In this document: positions 9,229-19,193 of the stretch, piece by piece
Layout: each line of letters starts with the position of its first letter
How positions within the stretch are numbered: position 1 is the first letter of the stretch
Source of the DNA: Pandoraea pulmonicola
GTDB lineage: Bacteria; Pseudomonadota; Gammaproteobacteria; Burkholderiales; Burkholderiaceae
DNA: 64,000 bases
Direction of reading: 5' to 3'
NCBI RefSeq assembly: GCF_000815105.2
Contig: NZ_CP010310.2
Location: forward strand, 4,774,001 to 4,838,000
Position numbers and translations under genes: made by a program
The notes under the pieces: model-generated
Databases searched by the model: none
What the model was told of the DNA's origin: nothing
Seen by the model: the letters and a program-made list of their open reading frames with translations, nothing else

Positions 9229-10364
9229 TGACCGACACGACCGCAACCAACTCGTCGACCGCACCGATCGCATCGACCTCGACGACTTCGCCGATCGACA
9301 CGCTCGAGCGCTTCCGCGCCGTCATCGAGCAAGCCACGGCACGACGGGCGCCGCTGCAACTGCGCGGCGGCGGCACCAAGGCCTGGTACGGACAGCAGCG
9401 CGTGGGCGAGGTGCTCGATACGCGCGCATACAGCGGCATCGTCGCCTACGACGCCGCCGAGCTCGTCATCACGGCGCGCTGCGGTACACCGCTCGCCGAC
9501 GTGGAAGCCGCGCTCGCCGACCGCAATCAGTTGCTGCCCTTCGAGCCGCCCTACTTCGGCCCGGGCGCGACGATCGGCGGTGTGGTGGCTGCCGGTCTGG
9601 CCGGGCCGCGACGCAGCGCGGTCGGCTCGGTGCGCGATTTCGTCCTCGGCGCGAAACTCATGGACGGACGCGGCCACGTGCTGAACTTCGGTGGTCAGGT
9701 GATGAAGAACGTCGCCGGCTACGACGTCTCGCGCATGCTCGCGGGATCGCTCGGCACGCTCGGTCTTATCCTGGAAGTCTCGCTCAAGGTGCTGCCGCAG
9801 CCGTTCGCCGAACTCACGCTGCAGTTCGAGATGAACGCCGTCGACGCCGTGCGCAAGCTCAACGAATGGGGCGGGCAGCCGCTCCCGATCACCGGCAGCG
9901 CATGGCGCAGCGATTTGCTGGTCATCCGTCTGGCGGGTGCGTCGGCCGCGATCAAGGCGGCACGCGTGAAGATGGGCGGCGAGCTGGTCGATGCGATCCA
10001 CGCCGCGAAGTTCTGGCACGCCATCCGCGAGCAGACCGACAACTTCTTCGCCGATGCGGGACCGGGGCAGGCGCTATGGCGTCTGGCGGTGCCGTCGACG
10101 GCCGAGCCGCATCGCCTGCCTGGCAAACAGCTCATCGAGTGGGGAGGCGCGCAACGCTGGTGGATCACCGATGCGGACGCGCAAATCGTGCGCTCGGCCG
10201 CGCGGCAGGATGGTGGGCACGCCACGCTGTTCCGCTACGGCGAACCGGGCGTGAGCGTGTTCACGCCGTTGCCCGCGCCGGTCATGCGCATTCATCGCAA
10301 CCTGAAATCGGTCTTCGACCCCGCGGGCATCTTCAATCCGGGACGGATGTATCCGGAGTTCTGA
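9228..10364 (+). CDS. glcE: Glycolate oxidase subunit GlcE
   Basis: A 378-residue second FAD-binding subunit of glycolate oxidase. After ~25 Thr/Ser-rich residues the FAD_binding_4 domain begins (LQLRGGGTKAWYG, GPGATIGGVVAAGLAG), and the C-terminus ends in the family signature KSVFDPAGIFNPGRMYPEF. The ATG at 9228 overlaps the stop of the channel gene (TGATG), an argument for translational coupling. The usual third gene glcF, for the iron-sulfur subunit, is not found downstream: the next gene is on the opposite strand. Confidence 0.9.
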   Translation: MTDTTATNSSTAPIASTSTTSPIDTLERFRAVIEQATARRAPLQLRGGGTKAWYGQQRVGEVLDTRAYSGIVAYDAAELVITARCGTPLADVEAALADRNQLLPFEPPYFGPGATIGGVVAAGLAGPRRSAVGSVRDFVLGAKLMDGRGHVLNFGGQVMKNVAGYDVSRMLAGSLGTLGLILEVSLKVLPQPFAELTLQFEMNAVDAVRKLNEWGGQPLPITGSAWRSDLLVIRLAGASAAIKAARVKMGGELVDAIHAAKFWHAIREQTDNFFADAGPGQALWRLAVPSTAEPHRLPGKQLIEWGGAQRWWITDADAQIVRSAARQDGGHATLFRYGEPGVSVFTPLPAPVMRIHRNLKSVFDPAGIFNPGRMYPEF

Positions 10365-10445
10365 AGGGCGGACAACACAAGGCATGCCGTAATCGCATTG
10401 GCACTGTGCCGCCCGGCAACGATCACCGAATCCTCGCCTGCCGGC

Positions 10446-12068
10446 TCACCGTTTGACGTCCAGCAAACGCACGACTTCGTTCGCAAGCGTGCGCACGGCG
10501 CGCTCGACCTCACGCGTGAACGGCTGACCACCGTTGACCCGCAGGAAGTGATCGTAGCGCGTGGAGTTGGAGAAGAGACTGCCCGGCGCCACGCGAATCC
10601 CCTTCGCCAGCGCCGCATCGAACAGTTGCTCCGAGCTCACGCCCCCGGGCATCTCGACCCACAGGCTCAACCCGCCGGCCGGCAATGTCAGACGCGTGCC
10701 CGCCGGGAAGTACGTGGCAATGGCATCGGCCATCGCGGCGCGATGTTCGCGCAACTGCGCACGCAGCCGGCGCAGATGCCTGTCGTAACGCGGCGAGTCC
10801 ATGAACTCGCCCATCGCGATCTGTGCGAGCGCCTCGTTGGGACGCGTCTGCGCGTACTTGAGCATCTCCACGCGCCACTGCCACTTGCCGCCCGCAATCC
10901 AGCCGAGCCGCATGCCGGGCGCCATGGTCTTGTGCAGCGATGCGCAGTGGATCACGTTGCCGGTGGTGTCCCATGAGCGAATCGCCGCCGGAATGTTGTC
11001 GTCGTCGCCGAGCGCCGAGTAGGTGTCGTCTTCGATGATGGCGATGCCGCGCGATTCCGCCCATGCGACCAGGCGCGCCTTGTGCGCGTCCGGCATCACC
11101 GAGCCCAGCGGATTCTGAAAATGCGGCACGACGATGACCGCCTTGATGTTGTCGTAAGTCTGGCTCGCCAGATCGAGCGCTTCGAGCGAGATGCCGGTCT
11201 GCGGGCTCGTGGGAATCTCGAGCGCGCGAATGCCCATGCTCTCGAGCGTTTGCAGCAGCGCGTAATACGTCGGCGATTCGACGGCAACCACGTCGCCGGC
11301 GCTCGCCACCGCGCGCAGCGCGAGATTGATCGCCTCGATGCAGCCGTGCGTGACGACAATCTCGTCCGGATTGATGCTCATGCGCGCTTCGAGCGCGCGC
11401 CTGGCAATGGCGGCGCGAAAGCGCGGCTCGCCGCCTCCGGGTGGGGGCTCGCCATAGAGCATCGGGTGATCGCGCAACGCCCGAATGGTCGCTTGCCGAA
11501 GTTCCGCCACGGGATAGAGCGATGCCGAACCGTGCGCCACCGCGAAGTTGACCTTGACGTTGGCCTGCAGACCGCGCGCAAGGATCGACGACACCCGCTG
11601 GTTGATGCCCACGTATTGCGCCAGGTCGGGCACCCACTCGCGCGGCTCGTCCACCAGGGCGAGACTCGCGCGCGCCGGCGTGCGCACGAAGTATCCCGAG
11701 CGCGGCCGTGCTTCGAGCACGCCCTGCGCTTCCAGATGGCGACACGTCTGTAACGCCGTCGACAGGCTCACCTGATGCCGCTCCATCAGCACGCGCACGC
11801 TCGGCATGCGATCGCCGGGTGCGAGCGTGCCGGCCTCGATCGCGCGGCGGTAATGATCGGCGAGTTGGCGGTAGAGCGGCGTGCGCTCGGAGTGGCCGGA
11901 TTGCGCGCCCGCGCCGGACGCGCGGGCGGTGGGTGCGGTGGGTGTCGATGCCGCCGGCCGCGCGACGTCAGCCCCGTCGAGCGGAGGCGCGGCGGTCGTA
12001 GCGGGGGTGGCAGCGGAGATGGCGGGGGCGGTAGGGGTGGCGGCTTCCATGCGCAGATCATCTGACAT
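10446..12068 (-). CDS. MocR-type transcriptional regulator (GntR HTH plus aminotransferase domain)
   Basis: A 540-residue PLP-dependent regulator. An Ala/Pro-rich leader of ~60 residues precedes a GntR winged helix (LYRQLADHYRRAIEAGTLAPG...RMPSVRVLMERHQVS) and then a fold-type I aminotransferase domain with VIEDDTYSALGDDD and the PLP-lysine region SLHKTMAPGMRLGW. MocR proteins bind PLP and control amino acid, vitamin B6 or transport genes. Its target is unclear here: the divergent neighbour is a DUF2917 gene and it is convergent with glcE. Start at 12068 or the internal Met at residue 7 are both possible. Confidence 0.9.
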   Translation of the reverse strand: MSDDLRMEAATPTAPAISAATPATTAAPPLDGADVARPAASTPTAPTARASGAGAQSGHSERTPLYRQLADHYRRAIEAGTLAPGDRMPSVRVLMERHQVSLSTALQTCRHLEAQGVLEARPRSGYFVRTPARASLALVDEPREWVPDLAQYVGINQRVSSILARGLQANVKVNFAVAHGSASLYPVAELRQATIRALRDHPMLYGEPPPGGGEPRFRAAIARRALEARMSINPDEIVVTHGCIEAINLALRAVASAGDVVAVESPTYYALLQTLESMGIRALEIPTSPQTGISLEALDLASQTYDNIKAVIVVPHFQNPLGSVMPDAHKARLVAWAESRGIAIIEDDTYSALGDDDNIPAAIRSWDTTGNVIHCASLHKTMAPGMRLGWIAGGKWQWRVEMLKYAQTRPNEALAQIAMGEFMDSPRYDRHLRRLRAQLREHRAAMADAIATYFPAGTRLTLPAGGLSLWVEMPGGVSSEQLFDAALAKGIRVAPGSLFSNSTRYDHFLRVNGGQPFTREVERAVRTLANEVVRLLDVKR

Positions 12069-12226
12069 TGCACACGACCATAACAGATACAGATTCGTTG
12101 AATCGGCATCGTAACAGATTGCCGGAAACCCCTCTGTTCTGGCTGAAACCGTGGATCTGTGTGCCTACCGGGGCGGGGCGGCGACCGATACGCTGTACTC
12201 ACCTGTTCAACGCCCCGGAGAGTGTC

Positions 12227-12637
12227 ATGTCAAAGCGCCCGACTTCCCTCGTTTCCGACGATTTTGGCCTCGCGCGAGGCGGCCGGGCGGCCGGTGCATC
12301 GCAGCGTGCCACCGGCCTCGCCGACGACGCCTTGCCGCAACGTCTCACCCTCCCCCGTGGCCTGGCGTTCCACGTGTATGCCCGCGAAGGGGCGATCTTC
12401 CATGTGCGACGCGGCCGCGTGCAACTCACGCCCGCCCCGCGATGGCTGGCTTCCACCATGTGGACGACGCCGGTGCGCATGCCCGCCGGCGACGCCTACG
12501 TGGTCGAGACGACCGGCTGGCTGCTGATCGAGAGCGAGGAAGGCGCGGAAGTCGCGTGCCATGACGTCGAGCCCGAAGATCGAGCGACATGGCTCGCAAA
12601 GGTATGGCGCGGCTTGCGCGCATCGCTTGCGCGCTGA
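12227..12637 (+). CDS. DUF2917 domain-containing protein
   Basis: A 136-residue cytosolic protein with a central DUF2917 (cupin-like) region: LTLPRGLAFHVYAREGAIFHVRRGRVQLT and VVETTGWLLIESEEGAEV. Function unknown. It is divergent from the MocR-type regulator with about 160 bases between the starts, which makes it a candidate target of that regulator. The ATG at 12227 follows GGAGAGTGTC, a good binding site; the longer frame from 12068 has no support. Confidence 0.75.
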   Translation: MSKRPTSLVSDDFGLARGGRAAGASQRATGLADDALPQRLTLPRGLAFHVYAREGAIFHVRRGRVQLTPAPRWLASTMWTTPVRMPAGDAYVVETTGWLLIESEEGAEVACHDVEPEDRATWLAKVWRGLRASLAR

Positions 12638-12808
12638 GCATCGCGCTCACCGCCCGGGTGACGTTCGCCGCTGGGCGCCTGCTCTCTGGCGTCCGGCGTC
12701 TGGGTCTGATACCCGCCGTCCACCGCTGGCTGCCTCGCGGCCTGCTCCCCGTCACGTAGCGTCCTGCTGCCGGGTGTTTTCTTCCACCGCCGGCTACCCG
12801 CTCCGACT

Positions 12809-13306
12809 TCAGGCCGGCAACAGTTTCTCGATATCCGCCCGAATCGCGTCCGGCTTGACGGTCGGCGCGTAGCGCGCCACCACGCGGCCCGATGCGTCGA
12901 CAAGGAACTTGGTGAAGTTCCACTTGATCGCCTTGGTGCCGAGCACGCCGCGCCTTTCCCGCGTCAGAAACTGGTACAGCGGCGCGGCATCCGGCCCCTT
13001 GACGTCGATCTTGGCGAACATCGGAAACGTCACGTGAAAGCGCAGATCGCAGAAGCTGCGAATCGCCTCGGCGTCGCCCGGTTCCTGCTTGCCGAACTGA
13101 TTGCAGGGGAACGCGAGCACTTCGAGCCCGCGCGGGCCCAGTTGCTCGTACAGCGTCTGCAGGCCGGCGTACTGCGGCGTGAAGCCGCATTCGCTCGCCG
13201 TATTGACGATGAGCAGTACCTTGCCGCGATACCGCGACAGGCCGACGGTCTCGCCCGCGAGCGTGTCGACCGAAAAATCGTAGATCTGCTGTGAGTCCGC
13301 GCTCAT
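12809..13306 (-). CDS. Glutathione peroxidase family protein
   Basis: A 165-residue thiol peroxidase of the glutathione peroxidase/BsaA family, reducing peroxides in the cytosol. Cysteine replaces selenocysteine in NTASECGFTPQYAGL, and FPCNQFGKQEPG and KWNFTKFLVD complete the catalytic Cys-Gln-Trp/Asn set. The ATG at 13306 is preceded by GGGAGCCAGAG; the longer frame to 13531 overlaps the yggS upstream region and looks non-coding. In most bacteria the reductant is thioredoxin, not glutathione. Confidence 0.93.
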   Translation of the reverse strand: MSADSQQIYDFSVDTLAGETVGLSRYRGKVLLIVNTASECGFTPQYAGLQTLYEQLGPRGLEVLAFPCNQFGKQEPGDAEAIRSFCDLRFHVTFPMFAKIDVKGPDAAPLYQFLTRERRGVLGTKAIKWNFTKFLVDASGRVVARYAPTVKPDAIRADIEKLLPA

Positions 13307-13559
13307 CTCTGGCTCCCTGTGGATGTCGGCATGGCGCAGTCTGCCACAAGCCGTGCGGCACGGCGCGCCCGGCATGGCGATGGCAATGCCGGCAACGTCG
13401 CCGAGGCGCTCCCCGCACCGGCTCCCCGGCGCCACGGACGTCGGGTAGCACCTCGTTTTTTCCGGGGTAGCACCTGCGCGTCCGCCACGGCTATAATCGT
13501 TGACCGACAACGTCATGCAGACGTCCTCCAAGTATCAGCGACACCCTCGAACCCGCCTC

Positions 13560-14273
13560 ATGTCGACCATCGCCGCACACCTCGACGACGTCCTGTCCCG
13601 GATTGCCCAAGCCACCGCGGACGCTGGCCGACCGGCGGGCAGCGTGCGCTTGCTTGCCGTATCGAAGACGTTCGGCGCCGATGCCGTGCGCACCGCCGCA
13701 GCAGCCGGCCAGCGGGCCTTCGGCGAGAACTACGTGCAGGAGTCGCTCGACAAGATGGCGACCCTCGCGGGCGAGACCGTCGGGGGCGAAGCGCTCGAAT
13801 GGCATTTCATCGGCCCGCTGCAGAGCAACAAGACCCGGCCCGTGGCTGAACATTTCGCCTGGGTGCATTCCGTCGATCGGTTGAAGATCGCGGAGCGCCT
13901 GAGCGCGCAGCGTCCGGCCGGCATGCCCCCGCTGCAGATCTGTCTACAGATCAACATCAGCGGCGAGGCCAGCAAGAGCGGCGTGCCGCCCGAGGACGCG
14001 CCCACAGTCGCGCGCGCCATCGCGGCGCTGCCGAATCTGCGACTGCGCGGGCTAATGGCGATCCCGGAGCCGGAGACCGATCCGGCACGCCAGCGCGCGC
14101 CGTTCCGTGCCGTGCGCGAGTTGTTCGACGCGCTGCGCGCCGACGGGCTCGCGCTCGACACATTGTCGATGGGCATGTCCGGCGATCTAGAAGCGGCAAT
14201 TGCCGAAGGTGCGACAATGGTTCGCATCGGCACAGCGATTTTTGGCGCACGCGATTACGGCCCCCGGGCGTGA
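13560..14273 (+). CDS. yggS: PLP homeostasis protein YggS
   Basis: A 237-residue single-domain alanine-racemase-fold protein of the YggS/PROSC family that binds pyridoxal 5'-phosphate and buffers its level, with effects on amino acid pools. The PLP lysine lies in LLAVSKTF and the phosphate-binding GMSGDLEAAIAEGATMVRIGTAIFG closes the protein. I start at ATG 13560 because the family N-terminus begins there. proC follows in the same direction, the common yggS-proC order. Confidence 0.93.
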   Translation: MSTIAAHLDDVLSRIAQATADAGRPAGSVRLLAVSKTFGADAVRTAAAAGQRAFGENYVQESLDKMATLAGETVGGEALEWHFIGPLQSNKTRPVAEHFAWVHSVDRLKIAERLSAQRPAGMPPLQICLQINISGEASKSGVPPEDAPTVARAIAALPNLRLRGLMAIPEPETDPARQRAPFRAVRELFDALRADGLALDTLSMGMSGDLEAAIAEGATMVRIGTAIFGARDYGPRA

Positions 14274-14391
14274 TCCTCGTGCGGCCCCCGGCGGCGGCGT
14301 CCGGGGACCGATGCGGCGGCAGACGCGTCGCTACGGTTCGCCGCGGCAACAGGTAGTGACGGTTACGACATACGCAACGCAAAGGATGGTT

Positions 14392-15216
14392 ATGAGAATT
14401 GCATTCATCGGCGGCGGCAACATGGCCAACGCCTTGATCGGCGGACTCGTCAAGCGCGGCACGGCCCCGCGCGACATTCTCGCGATCGACGTCAACGAAT
14501 CGACCCGTGAGGGCCTCGCCAAGCAATACGGCGTCGAAACCGCCGGTGCACCGAACGATCGCCTGCGCGACTACGACACACTCGTGCTGGCCGTCAAACC
14601 GCAGGTGCTCAAGGACGTCGCGCAGGCGCTTCAGCCGCATCTGAACGGACAGTTGGTCATCAGCATTGCCGCCGGAATACGCGCGTCGGACCTGGCACGC
14701 TGGCTCGGCGGACACAACCAGATCGTGCGCTGCATGCCGAACACGCCGGCGCTCATCGGCATGGGTATCACCGGGCTGGCCGCACTCTCGGGGGTGGACT
14801 CGGATCAGCGCAAGCGCGCGGAGAATGTGCTGAGCGCGGCCGGTCAGGTTGTCTGGGTGGAGAAGGAGAGCCAGCTCGACGCGGTGACCGCCATCTCGGG
14901 CAGCGGCCCGGCCTACGTGTTCTATTTCATCGAAGCGCTGGAGCAGGCGGCCAAAGAGCTGGACTTCTCGCCCGAGCAAGGGCGTCAGCTTGCCATCGCG
15001 ACGTTCACGGGGGCCTCGCAACTGGCCGCCCAGTCGAGCGAACCGGTAAGCGTGCTGCGTGAGCGCGTGACGTCCAAGGGCGGTACGACGTTTGCCGCAC
15101 TGAGTTCGTTCGATCGCGACGCCATCAAGGACGCGATCGTGCGCGGCGTGCATGCCGCGAACAAGCGGGCAAAGGAACTGGGCGACGAACTGGGCGACAA
15201 ACCGAACGACGCCTGA
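14392..15216 (+). CDS. proC: Pyrroline-5-carboxylate reductase
   Basis: A 274-residue ProC that reduces pyrroline-5-carboxylate to proline with NAD(P)H, last step of proline synthesis. The Rossmann motif is IAFIGGGNMANALIGGL and the C-terminal signature with SGSGPAYVFYFIEALEQAA and VTSKGGTTFAAL is present. The start ATG at 14392 follows AAGGA at a good distance; an in-frame ATG six bases earlier overlaps that site. Cytosolic, decamer-forming family. Confidence 0.95.
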   Translation: MRIAFIGGGNMANALIGGLVKRGTAPRDILAIDVNESTREGLAKQYGVETAGAPNDRLRDYDTLVLAVKPQVLKDVAQALQPHLNGQLVISIAAGIRASDLARWLGGHNQIVRCMPNTPALIGMGITGLAALSGVDSDQRKRAENVLSAAGQVVWVEKESQLDAVTAISGSGPAYVFYFIEALEQAAKELDFSPEQGRQLAIATFTGASQLAAQSSEPVSVLRERVTSKGGTTFAALSSFDRDAIKDAIVRGVHAANKRAKELGDELGDKPNDA

Positions 15217-15395
15217 CACCTGGCGTCACCCATCGTGCCATCACGGGAACCGCGCGACGCACGGCGCGGGTGCGGTTCCCAATCCCTCGAACGTCCGCCG
15301 CCTCTCTCTCGTCGCTTGGCAACACAGGCGCACCTGAAGCGCCGACAGCGACACGTCAGCACACCACGCACACGCCTTCCACGCGCGCCGAAGGC

Positions 15396-16268
15396 TCAAC
15401 TCTGTGCAACGAGCAGGTAGTGCCCGGCGATCCCCGCGAAGACCGCGGCGCCGAGCCAGTTGTTGTGGCGGAACGCAGCGAAGCAAGGCATGCGCTCGCG
15501 GCCGCGAATGAGAAAGTAGTGATAGATCGCGAAGCTCACGGCCACCGCCATGCCCAGCCAGAACGGCCAACCGAAGCCGAGCAGCACGCCCACGCCCGCC
15601 TGAATCCCGAGCGCAACGGCGTAGCAGATCATGATCGCAATCACGTCGAAGCGGCCGAAGGTGATGGCCGACGTCTTGATGCCGATTTTCAGATCGTCGT
15701 CGCGATCGACCATCGCATATTCGGTGTCGTACGCCACCGACCAGAACACGTTCGAGAGCAGCAGCACCCACGCGAGCACCGGCACCTGGTTCTGCACGGC
15801 GGCGAACGCCATCGGAATGCCGAAACCGAACGCCACGCCCAGATACGCCTGCGGGATGGCGAGAAAACGCTTGGTGAACGGATAGGTGCCCGCCACGAAC
15901 AGCGCCGGAATCGACAGCCACTTGGTGAGCGCGTTGAGCGGCAGGATCAGCACGAAGCTCACGATGGCAAGCGTGGCCGCCACCGCCACCGCTTCCCACG
16001 CATGGATACGGCCCGACGTGATCGGGCGCTCCTTCGTGCGCTTGACGAACTTGTCGAAGTCGCGGTCGGCGTAGTCGTTGATCGCACAGCCGGCCGAGCG
16101 CATCAGGAAGGTGCCGAGCGTGAAGATCGCCACCATCCATGGCTCGGGATGCCCGTTCGACGCGATCCACAGCGCCGAGAGCGTCGGCCACAACAGCAGC
16201 ACCGTGCCGATCGGCTTGTCGAGACGAACGAGGCGGAAATACAGCGGGAAGCGTTGAGCGAGCAACAT
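15396..16268 (-). CDS. ubiA: 4-hydroxybenzoate octaprenyltransferase UbiA
   Basis: A ~290-residue integral membrane prenyltransferase that attaches the polyprenyl chain to 4-hydroxybenzoate in ubiquinone synthesis. The two Asp-rich motifs are [19 protein letters not shown] and the later [16 protein letters not shown], separated by several transmembrane helices. An ATG at 16268 and a GTG at 16277 are both possible starts; neither has a clear ribosome binding site. The neighbours (proC, ftrD) are functionally unrelated. Confidence 0.95.
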   Translation of the reverse strand: MLLAQRFPLYFRLVRLDKPIGTVLLLWPTLSALWIASNGHPEPWMVAIFTLGTFLMRSAGCAINDYADRDFDKFVKRTKERPITSGRIHAWEAVAVAATLAIVSFVLILPLNALTKWLSIPALFVAGTYPFTKRFLAIPQAYLGVAFGFGIPMAFAAVQNQVPVLAWVLLLSNVFWSVAYDTEYAMVDRDDDLKIGIKTSAITFGRFDVIAIMICYAVALGIQAGVGVLLGFGWPFWLGMAVAVSFAIYHYFLIRGRERMPCFAAFRHNNWLGAAVFAGIAGHYLLVAQS

Positions 16269-16356
16269 GGGCGTCACACGGGAAGACTGGTGGCGACATT
16301 GTAGGCCACCGGCCGGCGGCTCGCCAATCGCGCGCCCCGGAACCGGTCGCGACGCG

Positions 16357-17751
16357 TCACCAGATCCAGAACATCAACAGCCAGAGCCAGTTGACGAGGG
16401 CCAGCGCGGCCACCACGCCGGTCATCCCGGCCAGCCGCCGTGCGAACGAGCGCGTATGCCGCCCGGTCACACGCCAACCCAGCCAAAGGCTCCAGAGCGT
16501 GGTCGCCACGAGAATCGCGGCGCGCACGTCGTTTGCCCAGTACACCGGCAGGTGCTCGGCGCGCAGCAGGCTGATCGTGGTCGCCGACAGGCCGATGAAT
16601 ACGCCGGCGCCGGCAATCGGGATAAGCGACTGCACCAGATGGTTGAAGCGCGACGTCCGCCACGGCCCCATCGCACGGTTGGCAAGCGCGAAGATGATCG
16701 TGAACGCCAGGCCGAGGAGCAGACCGTTGCCGAGGATGTACGCGACGACCATGCCGCCGTCGAGCCACGTGAACACGTCGCTCTGGTCGGGATAGTTGGT
16801 GAAGACGAACCACGGCGCGTTCGTCTCGAACGGCCACATGATGTTGCGGTCGATGAGCCACGTGGCGATCGCGGTCTTGGTCGCGACGAACCACGGGTTG
16901 ACCGTCCAGTGGAAAGCGCCGATGGCCACGCCGAGCAGGCCGTACATGACCAGCACGCTATCCCAGACGCTGTTGTTCTCGGTCGCGCCGAACGTCACGA
17001 TCTCTTCGCTCGGCGAGCGGCTCACGAGCGAAATGGCGTCGCGATGACCGGCGCAGCGGCCACACATGTGGCACTGCGCCCCACCCTTCATATTGCGCAG
17101 CGGCACGAGCGGCGCGCAGTTGACTGGAATGATCCTGCGACCGTTGGTGTGATACGACTGACGCCAGGCGTCTTCGTTGACCTTGAAGTGGAACGGCGCG
17201 AGACGCGCCAGCAGCGAGAACACGCCATTGACCGGGCACAGGTACTTGCACCACACGCGCTTGTCGCGGCCGTAGAAGTAGCCGATCACCATGGCGCCGA
17301 CCGTCGAGCCGCCCAGCACCAGCAGCACGGCCTTCGGGTACTGGTACACGCTCACCATCTGCCCGTAGAGCGTGGTGCCGGCAAAAGCCACGAAAGGCCA
17401 GCCGCCCCAACGCATCCAGCGCGGAATGGCGCGACCGCGCCCATGGCGGCTCGCCAGTTCGGAGAGCGTGCCTTCCGGGCACAGCACGCCGCACCAGATG
17501 CGCCCCATGAGCACCATGCTGAGCAGCACGAACGGCCACCAGATGCCCCAGAACGTAAATTGCGCGAAAACAGTGAGGTTGTTCAGGATGTGCGCCGTTT
17601 CGTCGGGAAGCGGCAGCATGACAGGCACGCAGATGAGGAACGCATACACGAGCACGATGACCCACTGCACGCCACGTATCAGCTTGCCGTGGCGTTGCAT
17701 CCAGAGGCCCAGGCGGGCCAGTCGGTTCGGGACAGGTATGGCGATGCTCAT
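16357..17751 (-). CDS. 4Fe-4S polyferredoxin membrane protein FtrD of the FTR iron uptake system
   Basis: A 464-residue NapH/CcoG-like membrane protein with several transmembrane segments and cysteine motifs typical of polyferredoxins: [31 protein letters not shown] and [12 protein letters not shown]. In Bordetella, Brucella and Burkholderia FtrABCD systems FtrD is thought to accept electrons during ferrous iron oxidation-coupled import. It is the last gene of the leftward four-gene operon here, 124 bases after the permease gene. I chose ATG 17751 because upstream codons do not resemble the family. Confidence 0.88.
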   Translation of the reverse strand: MSIAIPVPNRLARLGLWMQRHGKLIRGVQWVIVLVYAFLICVPVMLPLPDETAHILNNLTVFAQFTFWGIWWPFVLLSMVLMGRIWCGVLCPEGTLSELASRHGRGRAIPRWMRWGGWPFVAFAGTTLYGQMVSVYQYPKAVLLVLGGSTVGAMVIGYFYGRDKRVWCKYLCPVNGVFSLLARLAPFHFKVNEDAWRQSYHTNGRRIIPVNCAPLVPLRNMKGGAQCHMCGRCAGHRDAISLVSRSPSEEIVTFGATENNSVWDSVLVMYGLLGVAIGAFHWTVNPWFVATKTAIATWLIDRNIMWPFETNAPWFVFTNYPDQSDVFTWLDGGMVVAYILGNGLLLGLAFTIIFALANRAMGPWRTSRFNHLVQSLIPIAGAGVFIGLSATTISLLRAEHLPVYWANDVRAAILVATTLWSLWLGWRVTGRHTRSFARRLAGMTGVVAALALVNWLWLLMFWIW

Positions 17752-17875
17752 GCTCAACTCGTACGTCGGGGGATTGCCTTGCCGGGCAGACGGATCTCGT
17801 GATTTCCGGGAAATGCGCGTCCGTTCAACCCATTCAACGTGCCGGACGGAAACCCCTCCGACACGCGTTGCCCGC

Positions 17876-18712
17876 TCAGGCGGGCTTGACCTGCTTTGCC
17901 GGTGCGCCCGCTCGCTTGAGCAGCGCCCAGATGAACACCCAATACACGGCATACACCAGCAGATTCATGCCGGCCGGATGCGCGCGGTAGCCGGTGAGCG
18001 TTGCCACCAGACTGCCGAACGGGCTGGCGTCGTCAAGAATCGCGGAAGTATCCCATAGTTGGTCAACCAGCGTAGGCACGAGCTCCAGCGAGATCAGGCG
18101 ATCGAGCCCCGATTCGAGCAGGCCTGCGGCCAGGAACAGCAGCATGATTTCGGTGACGCGGAAGAACAGGCGCCACGAGAAGATCTTGCCACCGAGCTGC
18201 AACAGCCAGAACGTGATGAGCGCGAGCGCGAAACCGATCAGCACGGCCATCCACATCGAGAGCGGCACGCTGCCCTGCTGGCCGAAGCCGATGCCGTACA
18301 GGAAGATGGCCGTCTCGCTGCCTTCGCGGGCGATGGCCAGCGCAACCAGCACGAGCACGCCCCACCAGGTGCCCTGATCGTGATTCCTCTGCAGCGACGA
18401 TTCCATGTCGCGCTTGAGCGTTCGTCCGTGGCGCTTCATCCAGAACACCATCTGCACGATGAGCACGCAGGCGATGAGCACCATCGCCGTCTGGAAGTAA
18501 TCCTGGGCGTCGCCCGAGAGCACTTCGGTAAAGCCGACGAGTGCGGCGCCCAGCGCCACAGCCGCGGCGATGCCCAGTGCGACGCCGGCCCAAAGATAAG
18601 GCAGGCCGCGTTTGGCCCCGTGATCGGGGTTGGCCAGCCAGGCGTGGAGAATGCCTACGACCAGCAATGCCTCGACGCTTTCGCGCCAGACGATGAACAT
18701 GACCTGACCCAT
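17876..18712 (-). CDS. FTR1 family high-affinity iron permease (FtrC)
   Basis: A 278-residue inner-membrane permease of the oxidase-dependent iron transporter (OFeT/FTR1) family. Both iron-binding REXXE motifs are present: RESVE at residues 10-14 in the first helix and REGSE at 129-133. Seven hydrophobic segments are apparent. It sits between the cupredoxin gene and the polyferredoxin gene, the ftrABCD order seen in related bacteria, so the permease likely takes iron from the periplasmic pair FtrA/FtrB. Confidence 0.93.
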   Translation of the reverse strand: MGQVMFIVWRESVEALLVVGILHAWLANPDHGAKRGLPYLWAGVALGIAAAVALGAALVGFTEVLSGDAQDYFQTAMVLIACVLIVQMVFWMKRHGRTLKRDMESSLQRNHDQGTWWGVLVLVALAIAREGSETAIFLYGIGFGQQGSVPLSMWMAVLIGFALALITFWLLQLGGKIFSWRLFFRVTEIMLLFLAAGLLESGLDRLISLELVPTLVDQLWDTSAILDDASPFGSLVATLTGYRAHPAGMNLLVYAVYWVFIWALLKRAGAPAKQVKPA

Positions 18713-18770
18713 CGTGCGATTCCTCTTGTGTTGCTTGTCTTACCGTGTGACGGACACGACTTCCGCGGGC

Positions 18771-19127
18771 CTATTTGGCGACGATCACGCCCTGCGCCTG
18801 CTGATGGAAATCGTCGAAAAACTTGTACTCGCCCGGTTGCAGCGGGGCGATCACGACGAACGACTGCGCGCCCGGTGCGAGCACCTTTTCCTTGCGCAGT
18901 TGCAGACTCTCGAATTCCACGGCGTTCGATCCGGTGTTGTGCACCTCGATCTTGATGCGCTTGCCGGCCGGCACCTCGATGCGCGCCGGATTCAACTTGC
19001 CGTTGTTCATTTCCAGCTTGAACGTGGGCAGTTCGTCCGCACGGGCGAGCGACGGAGCGCCGAGCGCGAACAAGGTCGCCACGAGAGCCGCCATCGTGGC
19101 CAGCAGGCGCGCGATGCGTTGATTCAT
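18771..19127 (-). CDS. Periplasmic cupredoxin-like protein (FtrB)
   Basis: A 118-residue exported cupredoxin-like protein: signal peptide (residues 1-30, ending SLARA) and a single beta-sandwich domain (IEVPAGKRIKIEVHNTGSNAVEFES ... PGEYKFFDDFHQQAQGVIVAK). In FtrABCD systems this component is proposed to oxidise ferrous iron for import by FTR1. The canonical type-1 copper Cys is not obvious, so the metal site may differ from blue-copper proteins. ATG 19127 directly follows an AGAAGG. Confidence 0.85.
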   Translation of the reverse strand: MNQRIARLLATMAALVATLFALGAPSLARADELPTFKLEMNNGKLNPARIEVPAGKRIKIEVHNTGSNAVEFESLQLRKEKVLAPGAQSFVVIAPLQPGEYKFFDDFHQQAQGVIVAK

Positions 19128-19193
19128 CCTTCTGCTCCAAACGAAAACAGCGCTGACCCGCAAGTCAACGCTGCATCAAGGTTGTCCGGGGAC

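Noticed and set aside
8376..10364. 662-codon frame suggesting a channel-GlcE fusion
   Set aside because: The first 284 codons are the channel gene read in the wrong frame; GlcE starts at ATG 9228.
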